Shown here in pieces: positions 48,573-56,707 of a DNA stretch of 64,000 nt. The notes under the pieces are model-generated. The model saw only the letters and a list, made by a program, of their open reading frames with translations, did not search any database and was not told where the DNA came from. The stretch spans positions 1 to 64,000 of the forward strand of contig NZ_BQHY01000008.1 in the NCBI RefSeq assembly GCF_021602155.1, read 5' to 3'. Position 1 is the stretch's first letter. Each line of letters begins with the position of its first letter. Both the position numbers and the translations under genes were made by a program. The DNA comes from Pseudomonas parakoreensis (GTDB lineage: Bacteria > Pseudomonadota > Gammaproteobacteria > Pseudomonadales > Pseudomonadaceae).

Positions 48573-50754
48573 GGGCAAGTCCTTCGGGTTTGGCGACGGC
48601 ATAGGCGGCGAGCGGTGATTGCGGGTCGAGCAACGAGGTGCGGATGAAGTGCAGGTAGCTCTTCACCCGACGCAGCGCGGAGGTGTCGAAGTGCGGCGCG
48701 AACGGCTCGTCGGTCGCGGCGACCCGGCTGATCGCGTGATCGACCGCCACCAGTGCGCGCTCCAGATTGCTCGGGTTCGGTTGCAGAAACAGCCGCACCA
48801 GCGCCCGGCCCATCACCCGAATGGCCTGGCGCCACGGCTGCGATTCGGCATACGCCGGGTGCACCGGGAGAATTGCCTGTTCCTTGCGCAACTCGATGAT
48901 CGCGTGGCCGACTTCGAGCACCACGAACATCCAGCGCAGCAGGTTTTTTTGTACCTTCGGCTGACCGGCAGCGAGGCCGTATGCCTGATGCAACAGATCG
49001 CGGGTGCGACTCTCGAAACTCGACGCCAGCCCCTTGAGTTTGCCGCTGATGGCGTAGACCACCTGACCGCGCAGGTCCTGCTCCAGCCGCTTCCACAACC
49101 AGCGGCTGTTCGGCGGCAGAATGATTGCCCCCGCCGCCGCGCACACCAGCATGCCCATGACCATGGCGATGTAGTCGTTGATGAAGGTGTAAGGGTTGTA
49201 GACGGTCAGGTTGTCCGGCACGGAACCTGTGCTGAAGAAGATCAGCAACCCCAGGCCGACCCCGGCATATTGCGGCCGCGACGTGAGGAACGAACCGAGC
49301 ACGATCACCGGCGCGAGCATCACGCACAACAGCGGAAAACCGTCGATCCACGGGAAGATGAAAAACATCTCGACGAAGCCGATCAGCGCCCCGAGGAACG
49401 TCCCGCAGGCCATCTGGAACGCCATGCGTTTCGGGTTCGGTGTGGCGGCGGACAAACCCACGGTGGCGGCGGCAATCAAGGTCATGGTCGCGCCACTCGG
49501 CCACGCGGTGGCCACCCAATAGCTGCCCAGCACAATCAGGATGAACGACGCGCGGATCCCCGAAGCCGCTGCGGCCCACCAGTTGGTTTGCGGGGTGAAC
49601 GGCTCGTCCCAGCGCTCACGCTCGTGGCGGTGATCGGCCAGCGAGGCGTGGGTCTGTGCATAACTGTGCAAGTCATCGACAAAGCGATAGAGCAATTCGT
49701 AGGCGGTGTGGAAGTCCAGTTGCTCGGCTTCACTCGGAGCGGTTTCCTGGAAAATGCCGCGCAAGGTTCGCACGCGTGTCGGCAGGCCTTCCTTGTAAGT
49801 CGCCAACGCCGTCGCCAGACGTGCCGCGTCCGGGCTGGTCAAGGCACGGCCACTGAAGCCGTCGAGCACTTCGGCCAGGTCCTGCAGGCCCGGTTTGATC
49901 GCGGCCACCACATGTTCTTCGCCATTGCCGCGCAGGCGCTCGAGCAACTGATGCAGGGCGTTGAAGCGTGTGGTGATGCCCATGAACTCGCTGTTCAAAC
50001 GACTGAGGCGACCGTTGCGCCGACGCATGTGCGGGTCTTCGAACACGGTCACGCTGCGCAGCCCTTCCAGGCCTACGGCTTCGGCGATGAAGCGCACGTT
50101 GCTCGCTTCGAACGACTCGGCCTTGCTGCGCCCGCGCAGGCCATCGGTGACGAATAGCGCGAACACACCGAAGCGCTGATACAGCGCGTTGCGCATGGCT
50201 GCGCTGGCGGTTTGCGGCAGGATCGCGGCGCTGATCACGGTCGAGCAGAGAATCCCCAACGAGATTTCCAGCACCCGCCACACAGCGGCCATGAACGCAC
50301 CGTCCGGATGCGCCAGCGCCGGCAGCCCGACCATCGCCGCGGTGTAGCCCGCCAGGACAAAACCGTAGGCGCGAAAGTTACGGCAGCGCGCCGCCCCCGC
50401 CGAACAGATGCCAACCCAGATCGCCAGCGAGCCCAGGAACAATTCGGTGTTCTGCGCGAACAGCGCGATCAGCGTGACCATCATCGCCGACCCGGCCAGC
50501 GTGCCGAGAAAGCGATAGAAACTCTTGGCGAACACCTGCCCGCTCTGCGGCTGCATGACGATGAACACGGTGATCATCGCCGTACGCGGTTGCGGCAACT
50601 CCAGGCGCATCGCCAGCCACAGCGTCAGGAACGCGGCGAGCAATACCTTGAAGATGTAGACCCAGGTCACGCCATCACTGCGCGCCCAGTCAAAGAAGCC
50701 ACGGCGCCATTCCAGGGAGGCGAGCCAGCGTAGAGGTGCGGGCAAGGGAGTCAT
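48562..50754 (-). CDS. FUSC family (AaeB-like) aromatic acid efflux protein
   Basis: Inner-membrane exporter of 730 residues with two sets of membrane helices (about 30-180 and 395-545) separated by soluble regions, the fusaric-acid-resistance/AaeB layout. Typical strings: FFVMQPQSGQVFAKSFYRFLGTLAG-type (VIFIVMQPQSGQVFAKSFYR) and TPNPKRMAFQMACGTFLGALIGF. Likely exports aromatic acids with the HlyD adaptor and outer-membrane factor. Separated from the OMF gene by a repeat doublet (50827-50960). Confidence 0.92.
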   Translation of the reverse strand: MTPLPAPLRWLASLEWRRGFFDWARSDGVTWVYIFKVLLAAFLTLWLAMRLELPQPRTAMITVFIVMQPQSGQVFAKSFYRFLGTLAGSAMMVTLIALFAQNTELFLGSLAIWVGICSAGAARCRNFRAYGFVLAGYTAAMVGLPALAHPDGAFMAAVWRVLEISLGILCSTVISAAILPQTASAAMRNALYQRFGVFALFVTDGLRGRSKAESFEASNVRFIAEAVGLEGLRSVTVFEDPHMRRRNGRLSRLNSEFMGITTRFNALHQLLERLRGNGEEHVVAAIKPGLQDLAEVLDGFSGRALTSPDAARLATALATYKEGLPTRVRTLRGIFQETAPSEAEQLDFHTAYELLYRFVDDLHSYAQTHASLADHRHERERWDEPFTPQTNWWAAAASGIRASFILIVLGSYWVATAWPSGATMTLIAAATVGLSAATPNPKRMAFQMACGTFLGALIGFVEMFFIFPWIDGFPLLCVMLAPVIVLGSFLTSRPQYAGVGLGLLIFFSTGSVPDNLTVYNPYTFINDYIAMVMGMLVCAAAGAIILPPNSRWLWKRLEQDLRGQVVYAISGKLKGLASSFESRTRDLLHQAYGLAAGQPKVQKNLLRWMFVVLEVGHAIIELRKEQAILPVHPAYAESQPWRQAIRVMGRALVRLFLQPNPSNLERALVAVDHAISRVAATDEPFAPHFDTSALRRVKSYLHFIRTSLLDPQSPLAAYAVAKPEGLAHAS

Positions 50755-50826
50755 TAAATCTGCTCAATGATTGAGGACTGAAGAGTTATCTGTGGCAAAC
50801 ATCAATTTTTGTGGTGAACACAAACT

Positions 50827-50960
50827 CTGTGGTGAGGGGATTTATCCCCGATGGGTTGCGCAGCAGCCCCAAGAAAAGCCAATGCGGTGTGCCAAGCAGA
50901 ACCGGTTTGCAGGTTTTGGGGCTGCTCCGCAGCCCATCGGGGATAAATCCCCTCGCCACA
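50827..50960. repeat. REP-like doublet, GTGAGGGGATTTATCCCC family
   Basis: CTGTGGTGAGGGGATTTATC and its complement, with inner arms GGTTGCGCAGCAGCCCC/GGGGCTGCTCCGCAGCCC. It lies within the efflux operon, between the outer-membrane factor gene and the FUSC gene. Confidence 0.92.
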
Positions 50961-50986
50961 AAGGTTTTGTGTAGTGAGTTGTGTGT

Positions 50987-52486
50987 TCACCGCAGCAGAG
51001 TCGGGGTTTTCGGGGCTGCTGTTTGCTCGGCAGTCGGCACGTCATTACCCGCCCCGAGGCCGCCACCCAACGCCGTCACCAGCTCGGCATGCGCACTCAA
51101 GCGCGCCGCCTGCACTTGCTGCTGCACTTGCTGTTGCTTGAACAGCAAGGTCTGCGCATTGAGCACGTTGAGGTAATCGGTGAGGCCGCGCTGATAGGCA
51201 ATCATCGCGATGTCGTAGGTCTTCTGCGCGGTGGCCACCGACTCGGCAGCGAAGGCTTGCTGCTTGTCCATCGACTCGCGGCGGATCAACTGGTCGGAGA
51301 TGTTCTTCAGCGCATTGACCAGCGTCTGGTTGTAATGCGCCACAGCGATGTCATACCCGGCGGACGCTTCGCCCAGCTCACTGCGCAAACGTCCACCGTC
51401 GAAGATCGGCAAGGAGATCGCCGGGCCGACGTTGTAGTTGAGCTTCTTGCCAGTCAAAAACTCCAGCGCCCCGCCGCCGGTGGCCATGTAGCCGAGGCTG
51501 CCGACCAGATCGACGTTGGGATAAAACCCGGCGTGCGCCACGTCGATGCCGCGTGCCTGCGCTGCCACTTGCCAGCGACTGGCAACCACGTCCGGGCGTT
51601 GACCGAGCAACTCGGCGGGCAATGCCGACGGCAGTTTCAACGCAGCACCCAGGGCCAAAGTCGGGCGCTGCAATTGCGCACCGTCGCCCGGGCCCTTACC
51701 GGCCAGCGCGGCGATCTGGTTGCGGCTCAGGGCGATGGCTTCGTCGAGCGCATCCAGTTGCCGATGGGTTTCCGGCAACGGTGTTTCGGCCTGACTGACT
51801 TCGAAGTGCGTGCCGATCCCGCCATCCAGACGCTTCTGCGCCAGATCCAGAATCTGCTGTTGCTGCTTGAGGGTCGCGGCGACGATATCGCGCTGGGCAT
51901 AGTGCAGCGACAGCTCGATGTAGGCGCGCACGATATTGTTCTGCAATTCCAGCTGCGCCAGCCGCGCTTCGGCGGCGCTCATGTGCGCCAGATCCACCGC
52001 GCGTTCGCTGGCATTGCTTTCACGCCCCCAGAGGTCGAGGGCGTAGCTGAAACCCAGCGCGGCGTTGTTGTCCCAGGTGGTGGTGTTGGCCAGCTCGCCC
52101 GGGCCGTAGAACTGGTCGGTCGGCCAGTTGTGGCGCTTGAGCGTCGACTCGCCATTGATCTGTAACGACTCGGCCGCTTCGGCGACACCGGCCAGCGCCT
52201 TGGCCTGACGCACCCGCGCCGCGGCCATGGCCATGCTCGGACTGCCCTGCACGGCGAGGTCGATCCAGCGATTGAGTTGCGGGTCGCCGTAGGCTTGCCA
52301 CCATTGTGCGGTGGGCCAATTGGCGTCTTTGGCTGCGTGGGCAATCGCGTCGTCGGTGGCCAGGGTATTGGCCTCCAGTGCCTTGCCCTGCGGGGCAATT
52401 CCTCCGGTACCGATGCAGCCGCCAAGACCCAAAGTAAAAGCCAGAACACTGAGCGGCAAAAGCGCTCTGTTGATGCGACGCGGCAC
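50987..52486 (-). CDS. Outer-membrane factor lipoprotein of an efflux system (NodT/OprM family)
   Basis: TolC-like outer-membrane channel, 499 residues, with a lipoprotein signal (LLPLSVLAFTLGLGGC, lipobox LGGC, Cys at 24), then two OEP repeats (WWQAYGDPQLNRWIDLAVQGSPSMAMAAARVRQAKA; ALDLWGRESNASERAVDLAH). First gene of the efflux operon on the minus strand; a LysR regulator is divergent. Confidence 0.93.
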   Translation of the reverse strand: MPRRINRALLPLSVLAFTLGLGGCIGTGGIAPQGKALEANTLATDDAIAHAAKDANWPTAQWWQAYGDPQLNRWIDLAVQGSPSMAMAAARVRQAKALAGVAEAAESLQINGESTLKRHNWPTDQFYGPGELANTTTWDNNAALGFSYALDLWGRESNASERAVDLAHMSAAEARLAQLELQNNIVRAYIELSLHYAQRDIVAATLKQQQQILDLAQKRLDGGIGTHFEVSQAETPLPETHRQLDALDEAIALSRNQIAALAGKGPGDGAQLQRPTLALGAALKLPSALPAELLGQRPDVVASRWQVAAQARGIDVAHAGFYPNVDLVGSLGYMATGGGALEFLTGKKLNYNVGPAISLPIFDGGRLRSELGEASAGYDIAVAHYNQTLVNALKNISDQLIRRESMDKQQAFAAESVATAQKTYDIAMIAYQRGLTDYLNVLNAQTLLFKQQQVQQQVQAARLSAHAELVTALGGGLGAGNDVPTAEQTAAPKTPTLLR

Positions 52487-52530
52487 AGCTGCGAATTCCT
52501 GAAAGAGGATAAGGCGGGACGTGTTCCCTT

Positions 52531-52617
52531 CTGTAGGAGCTGCCGAAGGCTGCGATCTTTGATCCTGATTCCCTTAAAACAGAATCAAAAGATCGCAGCC
52601 TTCGGCAGCTCCTACAG
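52531..52617. repeat. REP doublet, GTAGGAGCTGCCG family
   Basis: TGTAGGAGCTGCCGAAGGCT and complement in the 281-bp gap between the divergent efflux operon and LysR gene, so it lies in or near both promoters. Confidence 0.94.
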
Positions 52618-52767
52618 GGAACGGCGCAATTCTAGGTGGACGCCTTGGTGGCGATAAGCTGGGATTCCTGTGAATCTTTGTTACCGTTAACGAGATAATC
52701 CCTTGGTCGGGGGTCTCAGCCCCTGAAACTTCGTGTCACAATTTGCCATCTCCCTTGAGAGCACCCC

Positions 52768-53736
52768 ATGGACACATTGCAAAACATGCGCGCCTTCAGT
52801 TGTGTGGCCGAAGCTGGCAGCTTCACCGCCGCCGCCGTGCAACTCGACACCACCACGGCCAACGTCTCGCGCGCGGTCTCCAACCTGGAAGCCCACCTGC
52901 AAACCCGCCTGCTCAATCGCACGACCCGGCGCATCGCCCTGACCGAGGCCGGCAAGCGCTACCTGCTGCGCTGCGAACAGATCCTGGCCTATGTCGAAGA
53001 AGCCGAAGCCGAGGCCAGCGAAGCCCACGCGCGCCCCGCCGGGCAACTGAAAGTGCACACCATGACCGGTATCGGTCAGCACTTCGTGATCGACGCCATC
53101 GCCCGCTACCGCAAGACCCACCCGGACGTGACCTTCGACCTGACCATGGCCAACCGCGTGCCGGACCTGCTCGACGAGGGCTATGACGTGTCCATCGTGC
53201 TGGCCAGCGAACTGCCGGACTCGGGCTTCGTCTCGCAACGCCTGGGCATCACCTACAGCATCGTCTGCGCCTCCCCGGCCTACGTGAAAGCCAACGGCTG
53301 CGCGCAAAAACCCAGCGACCTGCTGAACCACGCCTGCCTGCGCCTCGTCAGCCCGGTGATCCCCCTGGAAAAATGGGCCTTCAACGGCCCCGACGGCCAG
53401 GAAATGGTCACCATCAACAGCTCGCCGTTCCTGGTGAACTCCGCCGACGCCATGAAAGCCGCGATCATCAGCGGCATGGGCGTCGGCGTCCTGCCGGTCT
53501 ACGCCGCCATCGAAGGCCTGCGCAACGGCACGCTGGTGCGGATGATGCCCAACTACCGCTCGCAGGAACTCAACCTGTACGCGATCTACCCGTCGCGGCA
53601 ATACCTGGACGCGAAGATCAAGACCTGGGTCGAGTATCTGCGCGGATCACTGCCGGAAATCCTTGCCGCGCACCAGGCAGAACTGGCGGCTTATGAGTTG
53701 AGTGGCAGCCTCGCCGGAGCCCGTGTCGCCAACTGA
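52768..53736 (+). CDS. LysR family transcriptional regulator (probable regulator of the efflux operon)
   Basis: 322 residues: N-terminal winged HTH (MRAFSCVAEAGSFTAAAVQLDTTTANVSRAVSNLEAHLQTRLLNRTTR, about 7-54), linker helix, LysR substrate domain (about 90-300). Divergent placement beside the AaeAB-like genes suggests it controls them, as AaeR does; this is inference. The HTH has TTTANVSRAV where many have TxSAVSRAI, the CrgA-like group. No terminator follows; a REP doublet does. Confidence 0.9.
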   Translation: MDTLQNMRAFSCVAEAGSFTAAAVQLDTTTANVSRAVSNLEAHLQTRLLNRTTRRIALTEAGKRYLLRCEQILAYVEEAEAEASEAHARPAGQLKVHTMTGIGQHFVIDAIARYRKTHPDVTFDLTMANRVPDLLDEGYDVSIVLASELPDSGFVSQRLGITYSIVCASPAYVKANGCAQKPSDLLNHACLRLVSPVIPLEKWAFNGPDGQEMVTINSSPFLVNSADAMKAAIISGMGVGVLPVYAAIEGLRNGTLVRMMPNYRSQELNLYAIYPSRQYLDAKIKTWVEYLRGSLPEILAAHQAELAAYELSGSLAGARVAN

Positions 53737-53755
53737 CTTAAACAAACCGCCAAAC

Positions 53756-53837
53756 CTGTAGGAGCTGCCGCAGGCTGCGATCTTTTGCCCTTGATGTTTA
53801 ACAATCAAAAGATCGCAGCCTACGGCAGCTCCTACAG
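53756..53837. repeat. REP doublet, GTAGGAGCTGCCG family
   Basis: CTGTAGGAGCTGCCGCAGGC and its complement (one change, CCTACGGCAG), 20 bases after the LysR stop. Confidence 0.94.
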
Positions 53838-53912
53838 AAGCGGTGATTTGAAGGAAGTTTTCCGACAGGTTTTGACGGTTGTGGCTCGGAAGTGGGGTGG
53901 ATAGGCTCAGGG

Positions 53913-53950
53913 GGTCGTTGACGAATCAACGACCGGACTTGGTCGTCCGG
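53913..53950. promoter_or_regulatory. Two adjacent inverted repeats upstream of the DUF6124-type gene
   Basis: GGTCGTTGA-CGAA-TCAACGACC (53913-53934, perfect 9-bp arms) is followed at once by CCGGAC-TTGGTC-GTCCGG (53933-53950). A -10-like TAGAAT (53954-53959) comes next. This could be an operator or a terminator for the LysR gene; no T-run is seen. Confidence 0.5.
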
Positions 53951-54001
53951 GTTTAGAATGGCGCACTTTTTAAGCTTGCTTAATGGCGAGCTGTGCGTGG
54001 G

Positions 54002-54113
54002 AGGGCCTTGGCCCTGCCGGGTTTCCATTCCCTGGTCGACCAACCTGCGTACGGTTCGCCACCCTATTGCTTGGTCGCAGTACGTGGCGAACTCCACATC
54101 CCGAATGGAGTTC
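54002..54113 (+). ncRNA. Structured leader with mutually exclusive hairpins (candidate RNA switch)
   Basis: Before the start codon at 54118: a stem AGGGCC-TT-GGCCCT (54002-54015); hairpin 1, GTTCGCCAC (54054-54062) with GTGGCGAAC (54084-54092); hairpin 2, GAACTCCA (54089-54096) with TGGAGTTC (54106-54113). Both stems are perfect and share bases 54089-54092, so only one can form. Hairpin 2 hides the Shine-Dalgarno GGAG (54107-54110). Translation could thus be switched. No known class is recognised. Confidence 0.5.
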
Positions 54114-54117
54114 CAGC

Positions 54118-54492
54118 ATGATCAAACCCACACCCAATCCGCCCCCAGCGGAAAGCACCTCCCCCTACGAATCCCTCGATTCAAAAAAGCTCCACGATGC
54201 CGCCGAACGCGCCCTCGACCACTACCTGAAACCTTCCGCCGCCGCTGTAAGATTCCACAAACCCAGCAGCATGTTCCAGGTCGCCCCCGACATGGACGAC
54301 GAAAGCCTGCTGGTCCACGCCTGCGAATCACTGGCCCAAGCCAGCCTCATGACCAGCGACATCGCCGCGTACATCGACATCCCGCAGCGCCGGACGATAC
54401 TGGCCATTCAGCAAATCATCATGCTCGCCGAACTGGCGGTGAACCGAGTGCTGGATAACCACGAAATCACACAATCTCCAACACACAACTAA
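54118..54492 (+). CDS. DUF6124 (DUF3077-type) small protein of unknown function
   Basis: 124 residues, soluble: proline-rich start MIKPTPNPPPAES, then conserved-looking SKKLHDAAERALDHYLKPS, MFQVAPDMDDESLLVHACESLAQASLMTSDIA and a long helix RRTILAIQQIIMLAELAVNRVLD. This pattern fits a Pseudomonas-specific small protein family with many paralogues per genome; its role is unknown. GGAG seven bases before the ATG decides the start; the longer upstream frame runs through the structured leader. Confidence 0.8.
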   Translation: MIKPTPNPPPAESTSPYESLDSKKLHDAAERALDHYLKPSAAAVRFHKPSSMFQVAPDMDDESLLVHACESLAQASLMTSDIAAYIDIPQRRTILAIQQIIMLAELAVNRVLDNHEITQSPTHN

Positions 54493-54493
54493 T

Positions 54494-54573
54494 CCCCTGC
54501 TCGCGAAGGCGCCAGCACATTCAATATTTATGGTGCCTGCACCACCGCTTTCGCGAGCAGGCTCGCTCCCACA
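54494..54573. repeat. REP doublet, CCTGCTCGCGAA family, left arm truncated
   Basis: CCCTGCTCGCGAAGGCG then TTTCGCGAGCAGGCTCGCTC. The left arm lacks the outer GGGAGCGAG part. It runs into the first unit of the tandem array. Confidence 0.85.
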
Positions 54574-55203
54574 GGTAAATTGAGTGCATTGAGCCAGAAC
54601 ATGGTCGGCTGTCAGGCCGCCATCGCTGGCAAGCCAGCTCCCACAGTTTTTGATTTGTGCATGCCCCATGCGGCGCAGCCGCCCCACTCAAAACAATGAG
54701 CGCAAGCTCGAGTACCGCTCTTGATCTCCCACAGGTAAATCGAGTGCATTCAACCAGAACCTGGTCGGCTGTCAGGCCGCCATCGCTGGCAAGCCAGCTC
54801 CCACAGTTTTTGATTTGTGCATGCCCCATGCGGTGCAGCCCACACTCAAAACAATGAGCGCAAGCTCAAGTACCGCTCTTGATCTCCCACAGGTAAATTG
54901 AGTGCATGCAGCCAGAACATGGTCGGCTGTCAGGCCGCCATCGCTGGCAAGCCAGCTCCCACAGTTTTTGATTTGTGCATGCCCCATGCGGCGCAGCCGC
55001 CCCACTCAAAACAATGAGCGCAAGCTCGAGTACCGCTCTTGATCTCCCACAGGTAAATTGAGTGCATTCAGCCAGAACATGGTCGGCTGTCAGGCCGCCA
55101 TCGCTGGCAAGCCAGCTCCCACAGTTTTTGATTTGTGCATGCCCCATGCGGCAAAGCCGCCCCACTCAACAGGATGAGCGTTAGCTCGGCTGCAGCTCTT
55201 GAT
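54566..55203. repeat. Tandem array of four ~160-bp units
   Basis: Units begin at 54566, 54726, 54884 and 55044 (periods 160, 158, 160), each starting CTCCCACAGGTAAAT and containing CATCGCTGGCAAGCCAGCTC (one REP arm), GATTTGTGCATGCCCCATGC and CAATGAGCGCAAGCTC or similar. Units differ by scattered changes; the last diverges at its 3' end. Frames across it on the minus strand simply repeat and are not genes. Confidence 0.95.
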
Positions 55204-55584
55204 CTTGATCCACGGGCGACGTCGGAAGGCTGAGCGGAGGGATTGATCCGGGGGTGGGAGCGCAGCGACCGTTTGGCGCAGCCAAACACAGCGAGAGGAG
55301 GTGCAGCGAAGCAAACCGGAGGCGATGCGCCCGGATGAACCCCGCAACGAAGGAACCCGAGCCTGAGCGAGGGCCGTACGCCGGGGCCCAGCGTTTTGGT
55401 TACTTTTGGGCGTCTGCAAAAGTGACTCGCCGTAAGGGCGAAACCGCCAGCCGCAACACCCGAAGCAACGGATAAACACCCAAAACCCCAGGAGCATGGT
55501 CGGCCCGGAGGCCGCCAAGACAAGCCAAACCCCACAAAGAAATGTTAGCGTGCTTGGTAATAAAGACAGCCGAGCCCAAGCCCA
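55204..55584. other. Non-coding stretch, probable interspersed repeat
   Basis: 380 bp between the tandem array and the dehydrogenase gene. It holds inverted motifs such as GTTTGGCGCAGCCAAAC (55269-55285) and the string GTGACTCGCCGTAAGGGCGA, which I believe recurs in other P. fluorescens-group genomes beside protein genes. Frames on both strands lack start signals and family features. A link with the array (both share CATGGTCGGC) is suggested at 55495-55504. Confidence 0.45.
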
Positions 55585-56559
55585 ATGAAAAAAACAGTCC
55601 TGGCCTTCAGCCGCATCACCCCACCCATGATCGAACGCCTGCAACAGGAATTCGACGTCATCGTTCCCAACCCGAAGAACGGTGACATCAACGCCCAATT
55701 CAACGAAGCCCTGCCCCACGCCCACGGCCTGATCGGCGTTGGCCGCAAACTCGGTAAAGCCCAACTCGAAACCGCCACAAAACTCGAAGTGGTCTCCAGC
55801 GTCTCCGTCGGCTACGACAACTACGACCTCGACTACTTCAATGAACGCGGAATCATGCTCACCAACACCCCGGACGTGCTCACCGAAAGCACCGCCGACC
55901 TCGCCTTCGCCCTGATCATGAGCAGCGCCCGCCGCGTCGCCGAACTCGATGCCTGGACCAAGGCCGGGCAGTGGCAAGCCAGCGTCGGCGCGCCATTGTT
56001 CGGCTGCGACGTCCACGGCAAGACCCTGGGCATCGTCGGCATGGGCAACATCGGCGCTGCCATCGCCCGCCGTGGCCACTTCGGCTTCAACATGCCGATT
56101 ATCTACAGCGGCAACAGCCGCAAGCCCGAACTGGAACAACAACTCGGCGCACACTTTCGCAGCCTCGACCAGTTGCTCGCCGAAGCCGATTTCGTCTGCC
56201 TGGTGGTGCCGCTCAGCGACAAGACCCGCCACCTGATCAGCCATCGCGAACTGGGCCTGATGAAGCCGGGCGCGATCCTGGTCAACATCTCCCGTGGTCC
56301 GGTGGTCGACGAGCTGGCGCTGATCGAGGCGCTGCAGAACAATCGCATCCGTGGCGCCGGTCTGGACGTCTACGAAAAAGAACCGCTGGCCGAGTCCCCG
56401 CTGTTCCAGTTGAAAAATGCTGTGACATTGCCGCACATCGGCTCGGCCACCGGAGAAACCCGCGAAGCCATGGCCAATCGCGCGCTGGCCAACCTGCGCA
56501 GCGCCTTGATGGGCGAGCGTCCACGGGATCTGGTAAACCCGCAGGTCTGGCGCGGTTAA
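55585..56559 (+). CDS. 2-hydroxyacid dehydrogenase (glyoxylate/hydroxypyruvate/2-ketogluconate reductase type)
   Basis: D-isomer-specific dehydrogenase, 324 residues. NAD(P)-binding GIVGMGNIGAAIARRG (about 152-167); catalytic Arg in LVNISRGPVVDE (about 232-243), Glu in GLDVYEKEP, and His in LPHIGSATGETR (about 283-294). The GhrB/TkrA group reduces glyoxylate, hydroxypyruvate or 2-ketogluconate; which is not decided here. Start ATG at 55585 with a weak upstream signal (GACAGCCGAGCCCAAGCCCA). Confidence 0.9.
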   Translation: MKKTVLAFSRITPPMIERLQQEFDVIVPNPKNGDINAQFNEALPHAHGLIGVGRKLGKAQLETATKLEVVSSVSVGYDNYDLDYFNERGIMLTNTPDVLTESTADLAFALIMSSARRVAELDAWTKAGQWQASVGAPLFGCDVHGKTLGIVGMGNIGAAIARRGHFGFNMPIIYSGNSRKPELEQQLGAHFRSLDQLLAEADFVCLVVPLSDKTRHLISHRELGLMKPGAILVNISRGPVVDELALIEALQNNRIRGAGLDVYEKEPLAESPLFQLKNAVTLPHIGSATGETREAMANRALANLRSALMGERPRDLVNPQVWRG

Positions 56560-56568
56560 ACAAAATCG

Positions 56569-56597
56569 GGCAAGTGCCAAAAGACACTTGCCCGACA
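56569..56597 (+). terminator. Hairpin after the hydroxyacid dehydrogenase gene
   Basis: CGGGCAAGTG and CACTTGCCCG pair perfectly around an 8-base loop, ten bases after the stop. No strong T-run (ACACGTTATG), so termination may be partial. Confidence 0.7.
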
Positions 56598-56707
56598 CGT
56601 TATGCACGCCCACATACTTTGCAATTCAACCCGACACCAAAACAATAGACCCCGCTATAAACTCTCCCGACATATCGAACCCTCGACAAATGTTATGGAG
56701 AACACAC

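Noticed and set aside
54521-55165. Repeated small minus-strand frames beginning [18 protein letters not shown]
   Set aside because: They are just the array unit translated several times, with no ribosome binding site or protein features.
54566-55203. Could the array be CRISPR?
   Set aside because: Units are ~160 bp and near-identical throughout; there are no short repeats with unique spacers and no cas genes.
55090-56613. A 507-codon minus-strand frame across the dehydrogenase and part of the tandem array
   Set aside because: Antisense to a convincing dehydrogenase and continuing into repeats.
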